Positions 9,073-17,752 of a DNA stretch of 64,000 bases are shown piece after piece. Origin of the DNA: Mesosutterella porci (lineage in GTDB: Bacteria > Pseudomonadota > Gammaproteobacteria > Burkholderiales > Burkholderiaceae_F). The stretch spans positions 62,001 through 126,000 of the forward strand of contig NZ_JAKNCT010000009.1 in NCBI RefSeq assembly GCF_022134585.1, read 5' to 3'. How positions within the stretch are numbered: the stretch's first letter is position 1; each line of letters begins with the position of its first letter. Under the pieces are notes generated by a model. That model had not been told where the DNA came from. It made no database searches and saw nothing but the letters and a program-made list of their open reading frames with translations. A program made the position numbers and the translations under genes.

Positions 9073-10204
9073 GGCCGCTCTCCGTGACGATCTTGTAGGG
9101 TATGCAGGCGTCGAACTGCCGCAGCACGATCTCGGCCCGGGTCTGCCAGCTCTTCCAGTCGGAGACCGAAAGGGCGTTGAGCGCCTGCTCGGCTGCGCCT
9201 CCCGGCACGAAGTTCCATTCGGTGGGCGCGACAATGGAGGCCTCGCGCACGATGCCCCCTGTGATCCTGACGCGGTGGGTGAGGGTGCCGCGGGCGGTCT
9301 GCACGAAGCTGATGCCCACCCCCGGCTCCGGGCTGAAGCCCGAGACGAGCTTCTCGGGCGGCTCGAATCCGCCGCACCAGGAGCCGAGTTCGAGCACGCG
9401 CGCGTAGTAGTAATCGAAGCAGCCGGGACTGCGCCGCAGCAGCTCGGGCATGAGCGCGGGGCAGGTGGCCCGGCGGGTGAGGGCTGAGGTCTGCGCGGGG
9501 CCGCTGAAAAGCCTCGGCTCAAAGCAGAACGCGCTCTCGCGCAGTCCCGAGGCGAGCTCCTTGCGCACAGTGGGGGATTCCGGATCGAGATCCCGCACGC
9601 CCGTTGCGCCCAGCGTGCGCGGCAGCGTGGAGAGGTAGGTGAGCCCTGAGCGCAGCGGCGCGGGCAGGCGCGTGATCCAGTCCTCGATTTCGTGCTGGCT
9701 CCGCCACTCGGAGAGCTTCGTAATCAGCTCCTCGGATCCGAAAAGGAGGTTTGCCGCGACGCCGCGGATCACGCGAAGAAGGTTCTCGCGGCCCGCAGCG
9801 TCCACGCCGCGCACGCCCGTGATCTTCATACGGAGGAACCCGAGGGGCCGCAGATCGAGCTGCTCGTCGATTCCGAGTGCGCGCGGCAGCTCGACCAGCA
9901 GGCACCTCAGGTGCTCGCTCATCGCCTCGAGCTGCACGATGGCGCCCCACTGCGCGAGCTTCTGCTCGGGCAGCCGTCCGGTTTCGGCCAGCGAGGCGGC
10001 CGCCTCCCAGGCGCAGCTCTGAGCCGCGGGGCAGAGCGCGAAAAGCATGGAGATCAGCTTTGGAATGGAAGCGTCGGCAGGGCGCCCCACGAACAGGTTC
10101 GCCACGGGAAGGCGGCGGGTGCTCCTCACGGTCACTTTTCCGGGCGCTCCGGCCTCGGGATGCATGATCACTTCGACGGTGCCGATGTCGGGAAACGCGC
10201 TCAT
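9065..10204 (-). CDS. hupK: HupK/HoxV-like hydrogenase assembly protein (large-subunit paralog)
   Basis: 379 aa, distantly related to the hydrogenase large subunit but with altered metal-ligand motifs: CPAAQSC near residue 60 where the catalytic subunit has RICGVC, and FDACIPYKI near the C-terminus where it has DPCLAC. In rhizobia and Ralstonia HupK/HoxV acts as a scaffold during large-subunit assembly. It lies between hupJ and hypA with 4-nt and 8-nt overlaps, matching the conserved order. The family assignment rests on these motifs and context; overall conservation in this family is low. Confidence 0.85.
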   Translation of the reverse strand: MSAFPDIGTVEVIMHPEAGAPGKVTVRSTRRLPVANLFVGRPADASIPKLISMLFALCPAAQSCAWEAAASLAETGRLPEQKLAQWGAIVQLEAMSEHLRCLLVELPRALGIDEQLDLRPLGFLRMKITGVRGVDAAGRENLLRVIRGVAANLLFGSEELITKLSEWRSQHEIEDWITRLPAPLRSGLTYLSTLPRTLGATGVRDLDPESPTVRKELASGLRESAFCFEPRLFSGPAQTSALTRRATCPALMPELLRRSPGCFDYYYARVLELGSWCGGFEPPEKLVSGFSPEPGVGISFVQTARGTLTHRVRITGGIVREASIVAPTEWNFVPGGAAEQALNALSVSDWKSWQTRAEIVLRQFDACIPYKIVTESGHA

Positions 10205-10818
10205 GGGGTGTCTCCGGAGTCAGAATCAGAGGGCCGGCCGGCCGGGGCTTCGCTCCTTGCGGGCCGGGTGAAGAAGTCCCGGCGGGAGAGCCGCGACGGG
10301 TCTGCGGCCCGGGCGCTGCCCGCCCGGGGCGCCCCGCAGGCCTGCTGTCCGGACGCGTCCGCCTCCTGCCTGTCAGGCGCGGTAAGCATCGTCTCAAGCG
10401 AAATCCGCACCACGGCCTCGGCCGTCTCCTGGTCGCCCACCTCCCAGGTGGGCGAGAGCAGCGAGCAGCTCTGGTACTCGCCCATCTCGAGGTCTCGCAC
10501 GCACATGAAGCTGAAATCTCCGCCCGGCAGCTCGATCGAGCCCACCTTGGTCTCCGCGATGCGCTCCCAGCTGGCCGGAGTCGCGCAGGCCCGGATCACG
10601 AGCAGCGACCAGGGCGTCACAACGCCCCCGATCCACTGTCCGTTCACCAGCCTGAAGGGCAGGGTGGAGACGTGCAGCTTCGGATTGCAGATTGGAACCC
10701 CTTTCATGCGGGTGTTCGCTATTTTCCGAAAGCCCGCGAGGAAGAACTTCTCGGGGCTTTCGCGGAAGACCCGCACGCGCACCCGGGGGCGGACGGGTTC
10801 TGCGGCTTTGTCAGTCAT
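10201..10818 (-). CDS. hupJ: HybE/HupJ-family hydrogenase chaperone
   Basis: 205 aa. The HybE-family core (about residues 20-140) is recognisable by GGVVTPWSLLVIR, LPGGDFSFMCVRDLEMGEYQSCSLLSPTWEV and the following helix. The C-terminal extension is disordered and ends in a SRRDFFTRPARSEA segment, similar in style to HupJ proteins. HybE-type proteins bind the small or large subunit before Tat export. The gene overlaps the rubredoxin gene by 8 nt and hupK by 4 nt. Confidence 0.88.
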   Translation of the reverse strand: MTDKAAEPVRPRVRVRVFRESPEKFFLAGFRKIANTRMKGVPICNPKLHVSTLPFRLVNGQWIGGVVTPWSLLVIRACATPASWERIAETKVGSIELPGGDFSFMCVRDLEMGEYQSCSLLSPTWEVGDQETAEAVVRISLETMLTAPDRQEADASGQQACGAPRAGSARAADPSRLSRRDFFTRPARSEAPAGRPSDSDSGDTP

Positions 10819-11074
10819 TTTCGTGTCCCCTTTCGCGGTCGAGGATGATGAAGGAGGAGTGCGGGCAGCCGCAGGCCGGGCAGTCGTAGTTCTGCGGGAC
10901 CTCGAGAAAGGGGGTCCCGGGCGGCACCTGCCACTCGAGGCATCCTTCGTCCGGATCGTAGACGAAGCCGCAGACCTTGCACTGCATGCGGGTGCGCGGG
11001 CCGATTCTCTGCTGCTCGAAGCGCTCGAGGTAGTAGAGCGGGTCGTTCGTGAGGCCTGCGTTCTTTTCTGTCAT
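10811..11074 (-). CDS. hupI: Rubredoxin-like HupI/HoxR
   Basis: 87-aa rubredoxin with the iron ligands CKVCGFVYD (Cys32, Cys35) and CPACGCP (Cys65, Cys68), plus an N-terminal extension of about 30 residues typical of hydrogenase-linked rubredoxins. HupI/HoxR helps mature or protect the Fe-S clusters of the small subunit under oxygen. This fits the oxygen-tolerant signature of the small subunit encoded in the same locus. Confidence 0.94.
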   Translation of the reverse strand: MTEKNAGLTNDPLYYLERFEQQRIGPRTRMQCKVCGFVYDPDEGCLEWQVPPGTPFLEVPQNYDCPACGCPHSSFIILDRERGHEND

Positions 11075-11105
11075 CTCCAGCTCTCCCTCCGTGTTTTCCA
11101 GGGCA

Positions 11106-11927
11106 TCAGCCGATCGCGCCGCGGGAAATGTCGATTTCCACCCACTCGATCATGTCGGAGAGCTTCTTCACGGCCTCCGCCAGGTCGTCGGGCGTGCTCG
11201 GGATTTCGGGCGGCAGCGGCGAAACCACGACCTGGTCGAGCAGCTCGCGGCCCGCGTTGTTGAGGATTTTGCTTCTCCAGAGGCCGCGCACCCGGGTCTG
11301 CGTGATTGTGCTCTTCGCAAAGCCCTGCATCTGGACGTGGATCGAGCCTTCGCCCAAGATCTCATTGATGTAGGCCTTGTCTGCGGGCGACAGGGGCTCG
11401 CGCGAGAGCTCGACGGCGTGGGGGATCGCGTGCGGGTCGAAGCGGGTCATGTCGCAGTGCCGCAGCTGCGAGCGCAGCTCCGAGAAGATCGCGGGCGTCG
11501 CGAAGAGTCCGTCGGGCTTCTTTTCGGGCTCGACGATCGTATCTGCTCCCTCGGTGCGGCTGAAGCGCAGCACCACCTCCGGAATGTAGGCCGTCACGAT
11601 CATGTCCTGCTGGCCCACGAGCATGCGCCAGAGCGTCGGCACGCCCGTTTCCTCCATGCGGATGCGGCCGCCGTCCATCGTGATGCGGATTTCGCCGCTC
11701 TCGAGCGTGTCAAACAGAAATTTCTTGAACTCGTCGCTGCGGCCGTTCAGGTCCGTTACCTCGTGCAGCCCGCCGCCGTCGCGCTGGGTCTTCTCGAGCA
11801 GCGCCCGGGTCGCCTTGAGCCACTCGAGGGCTTCGCGGGCCACGGCGACCTTTTTTTCGTCGCGCACGAAACTGCGGGCCTGTTTGCCTGCCTCAAGAAT
11901 GCTGCTGGCGGAAATCACATTGTCCAT
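11106..11927 (-). CDS. hupH: HupH/HyaF-family hydrogenase expression protein
   Basis: 273 aa, of the HupH/HyaF/HoxQ family. Recognisable segments are ALEWLKATRALLEKTQRDGGGLHEVTDL, VPTLWRMLVGQQDMIVTAYIPEVV and RGLWRSKILNNAGRELLDQVVVSPLPPEIPS. These proteins are needed for Fe-S cluster maturation of the small subunit, especially in oxygen-tolerant hydrogenases. It lies between hupG and the rubredoxin gene, as in rhizobia. Confidence 0.93.
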   Translation of the reverse strand: MDNVISASSILEAGKQARSFVRDEKKVAVAREALEWLKATRALLEKTQRDGGGLHEVTDLNGRSDEFKKFLFDTLESGEIRITMDGGRIRMEETGVPTLWRMLVGQQDMIVTAYIPEVVLRFSRTEGADTIVEPEKKPDGLFATPAIFSELRSQLRHCDMTRFDPHAIPHAVELSREPLSPADKAYINEILGEGSIHVQMQGFAKSTITQTRVRGLWRSKILNNAGRELLDQVVVSPLPPEIPSTPDDLAEAVKKLSDMIEWVEIDISRGAIG

Positions 11928-12008
11928 GGAAATTGTGTCCTGAGATGGTTTGTGCGCTTTGGACCGCCGGGCTCCGGTTTGGGGGAGACCCGTGGGACCG
12001 GAGCGCGG

Positions 12009-12467
12009 TCAGTTGGATTGGATGGAAATCGTGTGCCTTGCGGGCTGCTGTCGAGCGCCGATCTCGGTAAGCCCCTGGATGTACTCCGACCACCCCTTGA
12101 GGCCCTGCAGCGCCCCGAGGAACTCGCCGTCGCGGAAAAAGCCGACGGCCGGCAGCCGCGTCAGTCCGTAGCGCGAGGCGATCGCGCGGCCCACCCTCGG
12201 GTCGGTGAAACCGCGGCCGGAGAGATAGGCGCCGAACGCGCGGCCGATCTCGGGCGCAATCACCGCGATGTCGATGCTTTCCTTGAAGGTGGTGGGATTG
12301 TCGGCGAACACGGCGAGCACGAGCCCCTTCTGGGACGCGAACGCGCCGAGGTTCTCCTCGGTGACGCGAGTGAAGCCCTCGGCGCCCCAGAGCCTCTGGA
12401 AGACCGGATGGCGGTCGACGTCGACCTGGGTGATTTCACGCGTGGGTTCGTTAAGCTTGACTGGCAT
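12009..12467 (-). CDS. hupG: HupG/HyaE thioredoxin-like small-subunit chaperone
   Basis: 152 aa from the ATG at 12467 (the open frame extends upstream without similarity). Thioredoxin-fold protein of the HyaE/HupG/HoxO family: VLAVFADNPTTFKESIDIAVIAPEIGRAF and YGLTRLPAVGFFRDGEFLGALQGLKGWSEY match the family, and the CxxC redox motif is absent, as expected. Such proteins bind the Tat-exported small subunit precursor. Confidence 0.9.
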   Translation of the reverse strand: MPVKLNEPTREITQVDVDRHPVFQRLWGAEGFTRVTEENLGAFASQKGLVLAVFADNPTTFKESIDIAVIAPEIGRAFGAYLSGRGFTDPRVGRAIASRYGLTRLPAVGFFRDGEFLGALQGLKGWSEYIQGLTEIGARQQPARHTISIQSN

Positions 12468-12519
12468 CTTTTTCTGTGTCTGTTCCGGTGGTGGGTGAAA
12501 ATCGATGGAAGCACGCGGT

Positions 12520-12840
12520 TCACGAGCCGCGGGGGCCGGGCTTGAGAAAGTCCGGCAGCTCCCCGGTGTGGGCCGTGATGTCGGCAAAGGCCGCATCAAT
12601 TCCTTCGCGGGTCGCGGTGCCGTCCATGACCGAGGAGAGGGCCCCCAGGGCCGCGCGCATCTGCAGCGCCTCGCTCTGCTCCATCGGGCGCACGGCGCTG
12701 CCCTGGAAGACGAGGAGCCAGTCGCCGGGCTTCGCCCGGCCTGTGAGCTCCGTGTTCACCCGGACTTCCTCCGGGCCGTTGCGGCAGCAGGCGCTCAGAG
12801 CGTCGCTTGAGACCACCTGCATGGGAATTGCGATGCACAT
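12520..12840 (-). CDS. hupF: HupF/HoxL, HypC-family hydrogenase chaperone
   Basis: 106 aa beginning MCIAIPMQVV, with the invariant Cys2 of the HypC family and AKPGDWLLVFQGSAVRPM in the middle. The longer form with a C-terminal tail (residues 75-106) is characteristic of HupF/HoxL. In R. leguminosarum HupF protects the large subunit under oxygen. It follows hupD. The longer open frame upstream is an out-of-frame shadow of hupD. Confidence 0.92.
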   Translation of the reverse strand: MCIAIPMQVVSSDALSACCRNGPEEVRVNTELTGRAKPGDWLLVFQGSAVRPMEQSEALQMRAALGALSSVMDGTATREGIDAAFADITAHTGELPDFLKPGPRGS

Positions 12841-12871
12841 GTGCTTGAAATCCTCCTTCGATCGGCCGCGC

Positions 12872-13516
12872 TCAATTGCTGCCGCGGCGCGGCTCCTGCG
12901 GGGTGCAGAAGCGCGGGTCTGCGAACCGGCAGGCCTCGTCTTCGGTCGGGCGCCCCTGCTCGTAGACGTCCTGCTCGAGGCAGGATTCCGCAAGCGGGGC
13001 GACCTTCTCGCCCTCGCCGCGCGGCTCGAGCTCGACTCCCCAGAGCGACAGCTCGCGCTCGGCCGCCTCCAGCACCTTCGGGATCGCGGCCTGGGCCGCG
13101 GGGGTGAGCGAACCGCCGTAGTCTTCGATGTTTTCGGGCTGGCAGCCGAGCACCGTGACATGCTCGGGATAGCGCCCGAGCAGCATCGCCGTAGCAAAGA
13201 GGTCGTTGAGCCCCGCCTGGTGCACGGACACCTTCGTCGCGAGCCACGGTCGGATGCTCTGGTCGGCAAAGCGCGTCACCTCGCCCGGGCGGCCGTGGAA
13301 GTCGCAGCAGTCGAAGACAAGCAGCCGCTCGGCGTTTTCGATGTATTCGGCAAGAAAGTAGCCGAGCACGCCCCCGTCGATCACCTCGACGCCGGCCGGG
13401 ACCTTCCACCTGCGGTGAAAGGCGTCGACCGCTCGCACGCCGAAGCCTTCGTCGGCCCAGAGGATGTTGCCGACGCCCATGACGACGACTTTGTATTTTT
13501 TCGCGACCGCAGGCAC
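12872..13516 (-). CDS. hupD: Hydrogenase maturation endopeptidase HupD/HyaD
   Basis: 214 aa; GTG start with AAGGAG 8 nt upstream. Peptidase family M52: MGVGNILWADEGFGVRAV (Glu23), LLVFDCCDFHG (Asp69) and VSVHQAGLNDL (His99) supply the nickel-sensing residues. It removes the C-terminal extension from the large subunit after the metal centre is complete. The tail after residue 160 is unusually long and Cys-containing. It is the first gene after the inter-genic terminator that follows hupC. Confidence 0.95.
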   Translation of the reverse strand: MPAVAKKYKVVVMGVGNILWADEGFGVRAVDAFHRRWKVPAGVEVIDGGVLGYFLAEYIENAERLLVFDCCDFHGRPGEVTRFADQSIRPWLATKVSVHQAGLNDLFATAMLLGRYPEHVTVLGCQPENIEDYGGSLTPAAQAAIPKVLEAAERELSLWGVELEPRGEGEKVAPLAESCLEQDVYEQGRPTEDEACRFADPRFCTPQEPRRGSN

Positions 13517-13602
13517 CTTGCCTCTCCTTGAATTTCAGGGAAGGGGACGCGCCGTCAGAAGCGGGCGGTCCCAACGCCCCTTAGCAGACGCCTGTTAGGT
13601 TA

Positions 13603-13650
13603 ACAAAAAAAAATCGGCGGGACTTCCACCATGGGAGGGAAGTCCCGCCG
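13603..13650 (-). terminator. Strong terminator between the structural (hupSLC) and maturation (hupD-hyp) genes
   Basis: On the minus strand a perfect 13-bp stem (CGGCGGGACTTCC with its complement; arms at 13615-13627 and 13638-13650, 10-nt loop) is followed by A and nine T. It is located 68 nt after the hupC stop and 87 nt before the hupD start. Confidence 0.85.
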
Positions 13651-13717
13651 TGAGGTTCATACCCCTCTCGTCGTAGATAAGAATGTCATCCGCGGCGGGA
13701 GAGGGGCGCAGCCAGCC

Positions 13718-14428
13718 TTACTTCGCGTGCTTGAACATGCGCAGGCCGTTCGTAATGGCCGACATCTCGGTGGCGCCGCCCATGATGTCCTCGCGGCTGG
13801 CCATGTAGAGGTGAGCCACCATGAACAGGCAGAACACGTACATCAGGGCATGGTGCGTCGTGCGCACGGCCTGGGAGTCGCCAAAGAGCGGAATCACCCA
13901 CCCGGTGAGCGTCTCCCAGCCGGTCCCCGCGCCGAAGGCCTGACCGTAGAGGGCGAAGCCCGTGATGATGATCCCGAAGGATCCCAGCACGAAGAACGCG
14001 AACATCGCGATCGCAGCGAGCGGGTTGTGGGCCGCGTACTCCGGGGCGCTCTTCTTGATGAAGAGGTAATAGAGCGCCTGGTTCACGATGCCCTTGATGA
14101 ACTTCCAGGACCACAGCGGCGGCAGGAAGATCTGACGCGCGTAGCGGTTGCCCATGAAGGCCCAGAAGATGCGGTAGATGAACAGGCCGGTGAAGGCGAA
14201 CGCCGCAATGAAGTGAAGCATGCGGATGTAGCCGAACTGATAGGTCTGCCACGTGTCAGCCATGTTGGAGCTGAGCGGGCGGCCGATCAGGTAGCCGGTC
14301 ACGATCATCGTCACCATCGTGACGACCATGAGCCAGTGCCAGACGCGCACGGGAGCTTCCCATACGTAGATAGGCTGGCACTTGCCGTCCGAGAGGTCGA
14401 CCTCGTAGGTGGTGTTGTCGATTTTCAT
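13718..14428 (-). CDS. hupC: Hydrogenase b-type cytochrome subunit (HupC/HyaC)
   Basis: 236-aa integral membrane di-heme cytochrome b that anchors the hydrogenase and passes electrons to quinone. Four membrane spans are visible, with heme-ligand candidates in RVWHWLMVV, RMLHFIAAFAF, TTHHALMYVF and VAHLYMASRED. Length and the N-terminal YVWEAPVRVWHW are typical of the HyaC family. It lies 12 nt downstream of hupL and is followed by the operon-internal terminator. Confidence 0.96.
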   Translation of the reverse strand: MKIDNTTYEVDLSDGKCQPIYVWEAPVRVWHWLMVVTMVTMIVTGYLIGRPLSSNMADTWQTYQFGYIRMLHFIAAFAFTGLFIYRIFWAFMGNRYARQIFLPPLWSWKFIKGIVNQALYYLFIKKSAPEYAAHNPLAAIAMFAFFVLGSFGIIITGFALYGQAFGAGTGWETLTGWVIPLFGDSQAVRTTHHALMYVFCLFMVAHLYMASREDIMGGATEMSAITNGLRMFKHAK

Positions 14429-14440
14429 GAGGATGCCTCC

Positions 14441-16195
14441 TTACTCGGAAACGACCTTCGTGATTTCCTTGCCGTCGGCCGAGAAGAGATGCGACGCGCA
14501 GGCGAGGCACGGGTCGAACGAGTGAATCGTGCGAAGGATTTCGACCGGGCGCTTCGGATCGGCGATCGGGGTTCCCTTGAGGGAGGCCTCGAACGGGGCG
14601 ATCTCGCCGTCGTCGGAGCGCGGCGAAGCGTTCCAGGTGGTGGGCACGATGGCCTGCCAGTTGGTGAGCTTGCCGTCCTTGATGACGCACCAGTGGCCGA
14701 GCGCGCCGCGCGGGGCTTCGCAAAGGCCCACGCCCTTGCACTCCTTCGGCCAGGTCGAGGGCTCCCACTTCTCCATGTTGGCGGCGGCTTCGTCGCCCGC
14801 CTTGATGTTGGCGGTGAGGTCGTCGACGTACTGCACCATCTTGTCAGCGACCCACTTCGCCTCGAGGGCGCGGGCGGCCGTACGGCCGAGGGTGGAGAAG
14901 GCGGCTTCCAGCGGCAGGTTGAGTTCCTGCAGCAGCTGCAGCGCGGGCTGCTTCACGTGATCGACGTCAAGGGCGATGCCGACCGCGAGGCGGGCGAGCG
15001 GGCCCACTTCCATCGCGTGACCCTTCCAGCGCGGCGCCTTGATCCAGGAGTACTTGCCGTTCGTGGTGAGCCAGGAGAACTTCGTGCGGGTGCCTTCGGC
15101 GCCCTTGGGCAGCTCGTAGTGCGGCGTGGTGTCGCCTTCCCACGGATGCAGGCCTTTCTTGCCGTCCTCGTACTTGAACCACGAGTGATCGACGAACTCC
15201 TGGATTTCCTCGGTGTTGCGGGGATCGACCGGCATGACCTCCTTGAGGTTGCCGTTGAGGATCGCGCCGGAGGGCATCTGGCAGCTCTTGTTGTCCCACT
15301 GGTTCGCGATCTCCGGGAAGTCGCCGTAGCACAGGAAGTTCTTGTAGCCGCCCACCTTCGTCCACTCGGGATAGAAGGCAGCGATCGCCTTGAGGTCGGG
15401 CAGGTAAACGTTGTTCACGAAGTCGACGGCGTACTTGGCGATGTCGCGCATGTAGTTGAGCGTCACTTCGTTCAGGCCGTTGCCGGCGGCGCCCGTGCCG
15501 CTCACGTTGATCGGGCAGGCAACGCCGCCCACGAGGTAGTTCGGGTGCGGGTTCTTGCCGCCGAGGATCGTGTGGATCTTGATCACTTCGCGCTGGAAGT
15601 CAAGAGCCTCCAGGTAGTGAGCGGTCGCGAGCAGGTTCACCTCGGGGGGCAGCTTCATGGCGGGGTGGCCCCAGTATCCGTTCTTGAAGATCGAGAGCTG
15701 GCCGGTGGCGACAAAGTCCTTCAGGCGGCGCTGAATGTCGCTGAAGTAGCCCACGCCGTTGAGCTCATGGTGCGGCGCGATCTTCGCTTCGATGGCGGCG
15801 GTTTCGCGCGGATCGGCCTTGAGTGCGGAGACGACGTCGACCCAGTCGAGCGCGTGCAGCTGATAGAAGTGCGTCACGTGGTCCTGAGCGTAGAGCGTCG
15901 CGTTCATCAGGTTGCGGATGATGTTCGCGTTCTTCGGGATCTTGATGCCGATCGCGTCCTCGACGGAGCGCACGGCGGCGAGCGCGTGAATGCCGGTGCA
16001 GACGCCGCAGATGCGTTCGACGAAGGCCCAGGCGTCGCGGGGATCGCGGCCCTTCAGAATGACTTCGAGCCCGCGCCACATCGTGCCGGTGGAATAGGCG
16101 TCGGCGAGCTTGCCGTCACTGCCCATGACAGCCTGAACGCGCAGGTGGCCCTCGATTCGGGTCAGCGGGTCAACGACGATACGGGTTTCACTCAT
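14441..16195 (-). CDS. hupL: [NiFe]-hydrogenase large subunit (HupL/HyaB), group 1
   Basis: 584-aa catalytic subunit with both nickel-ligand pairs: RICGVC (Cys63, Cys66) and DPCLAC (Cys563, Cys566). His569 is the cleavage point, followed by the 15-residue C-terminal extension [15 protein letters not shown] that HupD removes. No signal peptide is present; it is exported by the Tat system together with the small subunit. The start overlaps the hupS stop (ATGA). High similarity to E. coli HyaB is visible at both ends ([23 protein letters not shown]). Confidence 0.98.
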   Translation of the reverse strand: MSETRIVVDPLTRIEGHLRVQAVMGSDGKLADAYSTGTMWRGLEVILKGRDPRDAWAFVERICGVCTGIHALAAVRSVEDAIGIKIPKNANIIRNLMNATLYAQDHVTHFYQLHALDWVDVVSALKADPRETAAIEAKIAPHHELNGVGYFSDIQRRLKDFVATGQLSIFKNGYWGHPAMKLPPEVNLLATAHYLEALDFQREVIKIHTILGGKNPHPNYLVGGVACPINVSGTGAAGNGLNEVTLNYMRDIAKYAVDFVNNVYLPDLKAIAAFYPEWTKVGGYKNFLCYGDFPEIANQWDNKSCQMPSGAILNGNLKEVMPVDPRNTEEIQEFVDHSWFKYEDGKKGLHPWEGDTTPHYELPKGAEGTRTKFSWLTTNGKYSWIKAPRWKGHAMEVGPLARLAVGIALDVDHVKQPALQLLQELNLPLEAAFSTLGRTAARALEAKWVADKMVQYVDDLTANIKAGDEAAANMEKWEPSTWPKECKGVGLCEAPRGALGHWCVIKDGKLTNWQAIVPTTWNASPRSDDGEIAPFEASLKGTPIADPKRPVEILRTIHSFDPCLACASHLFSADGKEITKVVSE

Positions 16196-17289
16196 TTGCC
16201 TTCTCCAATGTGCTTGTTATTGCCTTTCGCGCGGGCCTGGACCACGGCGCTTGCCGCGATATGGGCAGCCGCGGCGACGCCCACGACGGCCATCACTCCG
16301 AGGCCGACCTTGTCGACGGTCGCCTCGACGCCGCCCCAGCCCGGAGGCAGGACGGTGGTCTCGTGGTCATAGAAGGAGCCCTTGTCGAAGAAGTTCGCCT
16401 CGGAGCAGCCGATGCAGCCGTGGCCGGACTGGACCGGCCAGGACAGACCTTCGTTCCAGCGCAGGGTCGAGCAGGAGTTGTAAGTGGTCGGACCCTTGCA
16501 GCCCATCTTGTAGAGGCAGTAGCCGAGCTTCGCGCCCTCGTCGTCGAACTTCTCGACGAACTGTCCGGCGTCGAAGTGGCCGCGGCGGTAGCACTTGTCG
16601 TGGATGCGCTGGCCGTAGAACATCTTCGGACGTCCCTGGCGGTCGAGCGGGGGCAGGCGGTCGTAGGTGAGGATGTAGGTGAGCACGCCGGTCATCACCT
16701 CGGGAATCGGCGGGCAGCCGGGCACGAGCACGATCGGCTTGTCGGAGATCACTTCGGTGATCGGCACGGAGCCGGTGGGATTGGGCTTGGCGGTGTTGAT
16801 GCAGCCCCAGGCGGCGCAGGAGCCCCAGCCGATCACGGCCTTGGCGTCCTTGGCGACGCGGATGAGCTTGTCGCGGAAGATCTGGCCCGAGGGCACGCAG
16901 AACGTTCCGTCGTTGCCGAGCGGCACGTTGCCTTCGACGGCGAGGATGTATTGGCCCTTGTACTTGGTGATCGTATCTTCGAGCGCTTCCTCGGCCTGCT
17001 CGCCGGCGGCGGCCATCAGCGTGTCGTCGTAGTCGAGCGAGACCATCGACAGAACCACGTCCTTGATGATCGGGTGGTAGGAACGGATAAAGGACTCCGA
17101 GCAGCAGGTGCATTCCAGACCGTGCAGCCAGACGACCGGGACGCGGGGTTTGGTCTGCATCGCTTGGGCGATGTCCTTGGCGCCGGCGCTGCCGAGCCCG
17201 AGGCTCGCGGCGGTCAGTGAGCAGAACTGCAGAAAGCTTCTGCGGCTCACGCCCTGGCGGCGAAGGGCCTCATACTGAGTTTCAGCCAT
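16192..17289 (-). CDS. hupS: [NiFe]-hydrogenase small subunit (HupS/HyaA), oxygen-tolerant signature
   Basis: 365 aa from the ATG at 17289 (SD AGGAG), giving the Tat signal RRSFLQF (residues 16-22). The proximal-cluster motif is LECTCCSES with Cys60, Cys62 and Cys63, and GTFCVPSG carries Cys131. Cys62 and Cys131 correspond to the two extra cysteines that make the [4Fe-3S] proximal cluster of oxygen-tolerant group 1d enzymes such as E. coli Hyd-1. Medial and distal cluster cysteines follow ([34 protein letters not shown]), and a C-terminal membrane anchor ([23 protein letters not shown]). First gene of the operon. Confidence 0.97.
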   Translation of the reverse strand: MAETQYEALRRQGVSRRSFLQFCSLTAASLGLGSAGAKDIAQAMQTKPRVPVVWLHGLECTCCSESFIRSYHPIIKDVVLSMVSLDYDDTLMAAAGEQAEEALEDTITKYKGQYILAVEGNVPLGNDGTFCVPSGQIFRDKLIRVAKDAKAVIGWGSCAAWGCINTAKPNPTGSVPITEVISDKPIVLVPGCPPIPEVMTGVLTYILTYDRLPPLDRQGRPKMFYGQRIHDKCYRRGHFDAGQFVEKFDDEGAKLGYCLYKMGCKGPTTYNSCSTLRWNEGLSWPVQSGHGCIGCSEANFFDKGSFYDHETTVLPPGWGGVEATVDKVGLGVMAVVGVAAAAHIAASAVVQARAKGNNKHIGEGK

Positions 17290-17491
17290 AGCTATCTCCT
17301 CTTTCAAGCCGTCTGTTCGACCGGCCCGCGGTTCCCTGTTCTTTAGGGGACCCGGCCGGCTGCGGCTTTGGATTTCGCTTCTGTGGTGGGTAAAAAAACC
17401 TGGGAGTGAGGTGCACTCGTCTCCCGTCGATCCCCACTCTAAGGGAAGACCCGGCAAAAATAAATACCTGTCGGATTTTTCAGAAAGACTA

Positions 17492-17508
17492 AGTGTTAAC
17501 ACTAGTGT
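17492..17508. promoter_or_regulatory. Overlapping palindromes, candidate operator
   Basis: AGTGTTAACACTAGTGT: a perfect 12-bp palindrome AGTGTTAACACT overlaps a perfect 10-bp palindrome ACACTAGTGT, producing three AGTGT/ACACT half-sites in 17 bp. The binding protein is unknown. Confidence 0.5.
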
Positions 17509-17546
17509 ATTTTTGTACAGTATTAATGGTTTGGCCGATGATTATC

Positions 17547-17608
17547 CCTTTAAGGGTAGTAATTTGATGCGAGTCAAATTGGAAGAGGGAGCAGACTACC
17601 CTTAAAGG
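17547..17608. repeat. 14-bp inverted repeat flanking the FNR-like site
   Basis: CCTTTAAGGGTAGT at 17547-17560 and its exact complement ACTACCCTTAAAGG at 17595-17608, separated by 34 nt that contain the FNR-like box. It could be a pair of binding sites or a cruciform/RNA stem. Confidence 0.7.
17564..17577. promoter_or_regulatory. FNR/FixK-type binding site
   Basis: TTGAT-GCGA-GTCAA matches the consensus TTGAT-N4-ATCAA at nine of ten positions, and the symmetry extends outward to AATTTGA / TCAAATT. The dyad is centred 281 bp upstream of the ccmA start and 282 bp upstream of the hupS start, so it could serve either promoter. Confidence 0.7.
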
Positions 17609-17720
17609 CGGTATAGGGCGGCGGTAGTTTAGGCAGGTATAAGGGAAAATACTAATGTTTCCCTGTTCCATGAATCGGGCCGGGAGCCTTAAGCGAGGCT
17701 TAATGACGATTCCCTAAACT

Positions 17721-17752
17721 TTCGCAGACAAAGTAAGTACCGCGTCTGCGAA
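17721..17752. repeat. 9-bp inverted repeat upstream of ccmA
   Basis: TTCGCAGAC at 17721-17729 and GTCTGCGAA at 17744-17752 with a 14-nt spacer. There is no T-tract after it on either strand, so an operator or leader stem is more likely than a terminator. Confidence 0.45.

Noticed and set aside
13631-16372. Very long plus-strand open frame (913 codons) over the hydrogenase genes
   Set aside because: It is antisense to hupC and hupL, which carry strong family motifs; such frames arise from the high GC content.
17721-17752. Terminator upstream of ccmA
   Set aside because: The inverted repeat has no T-run on either strand.
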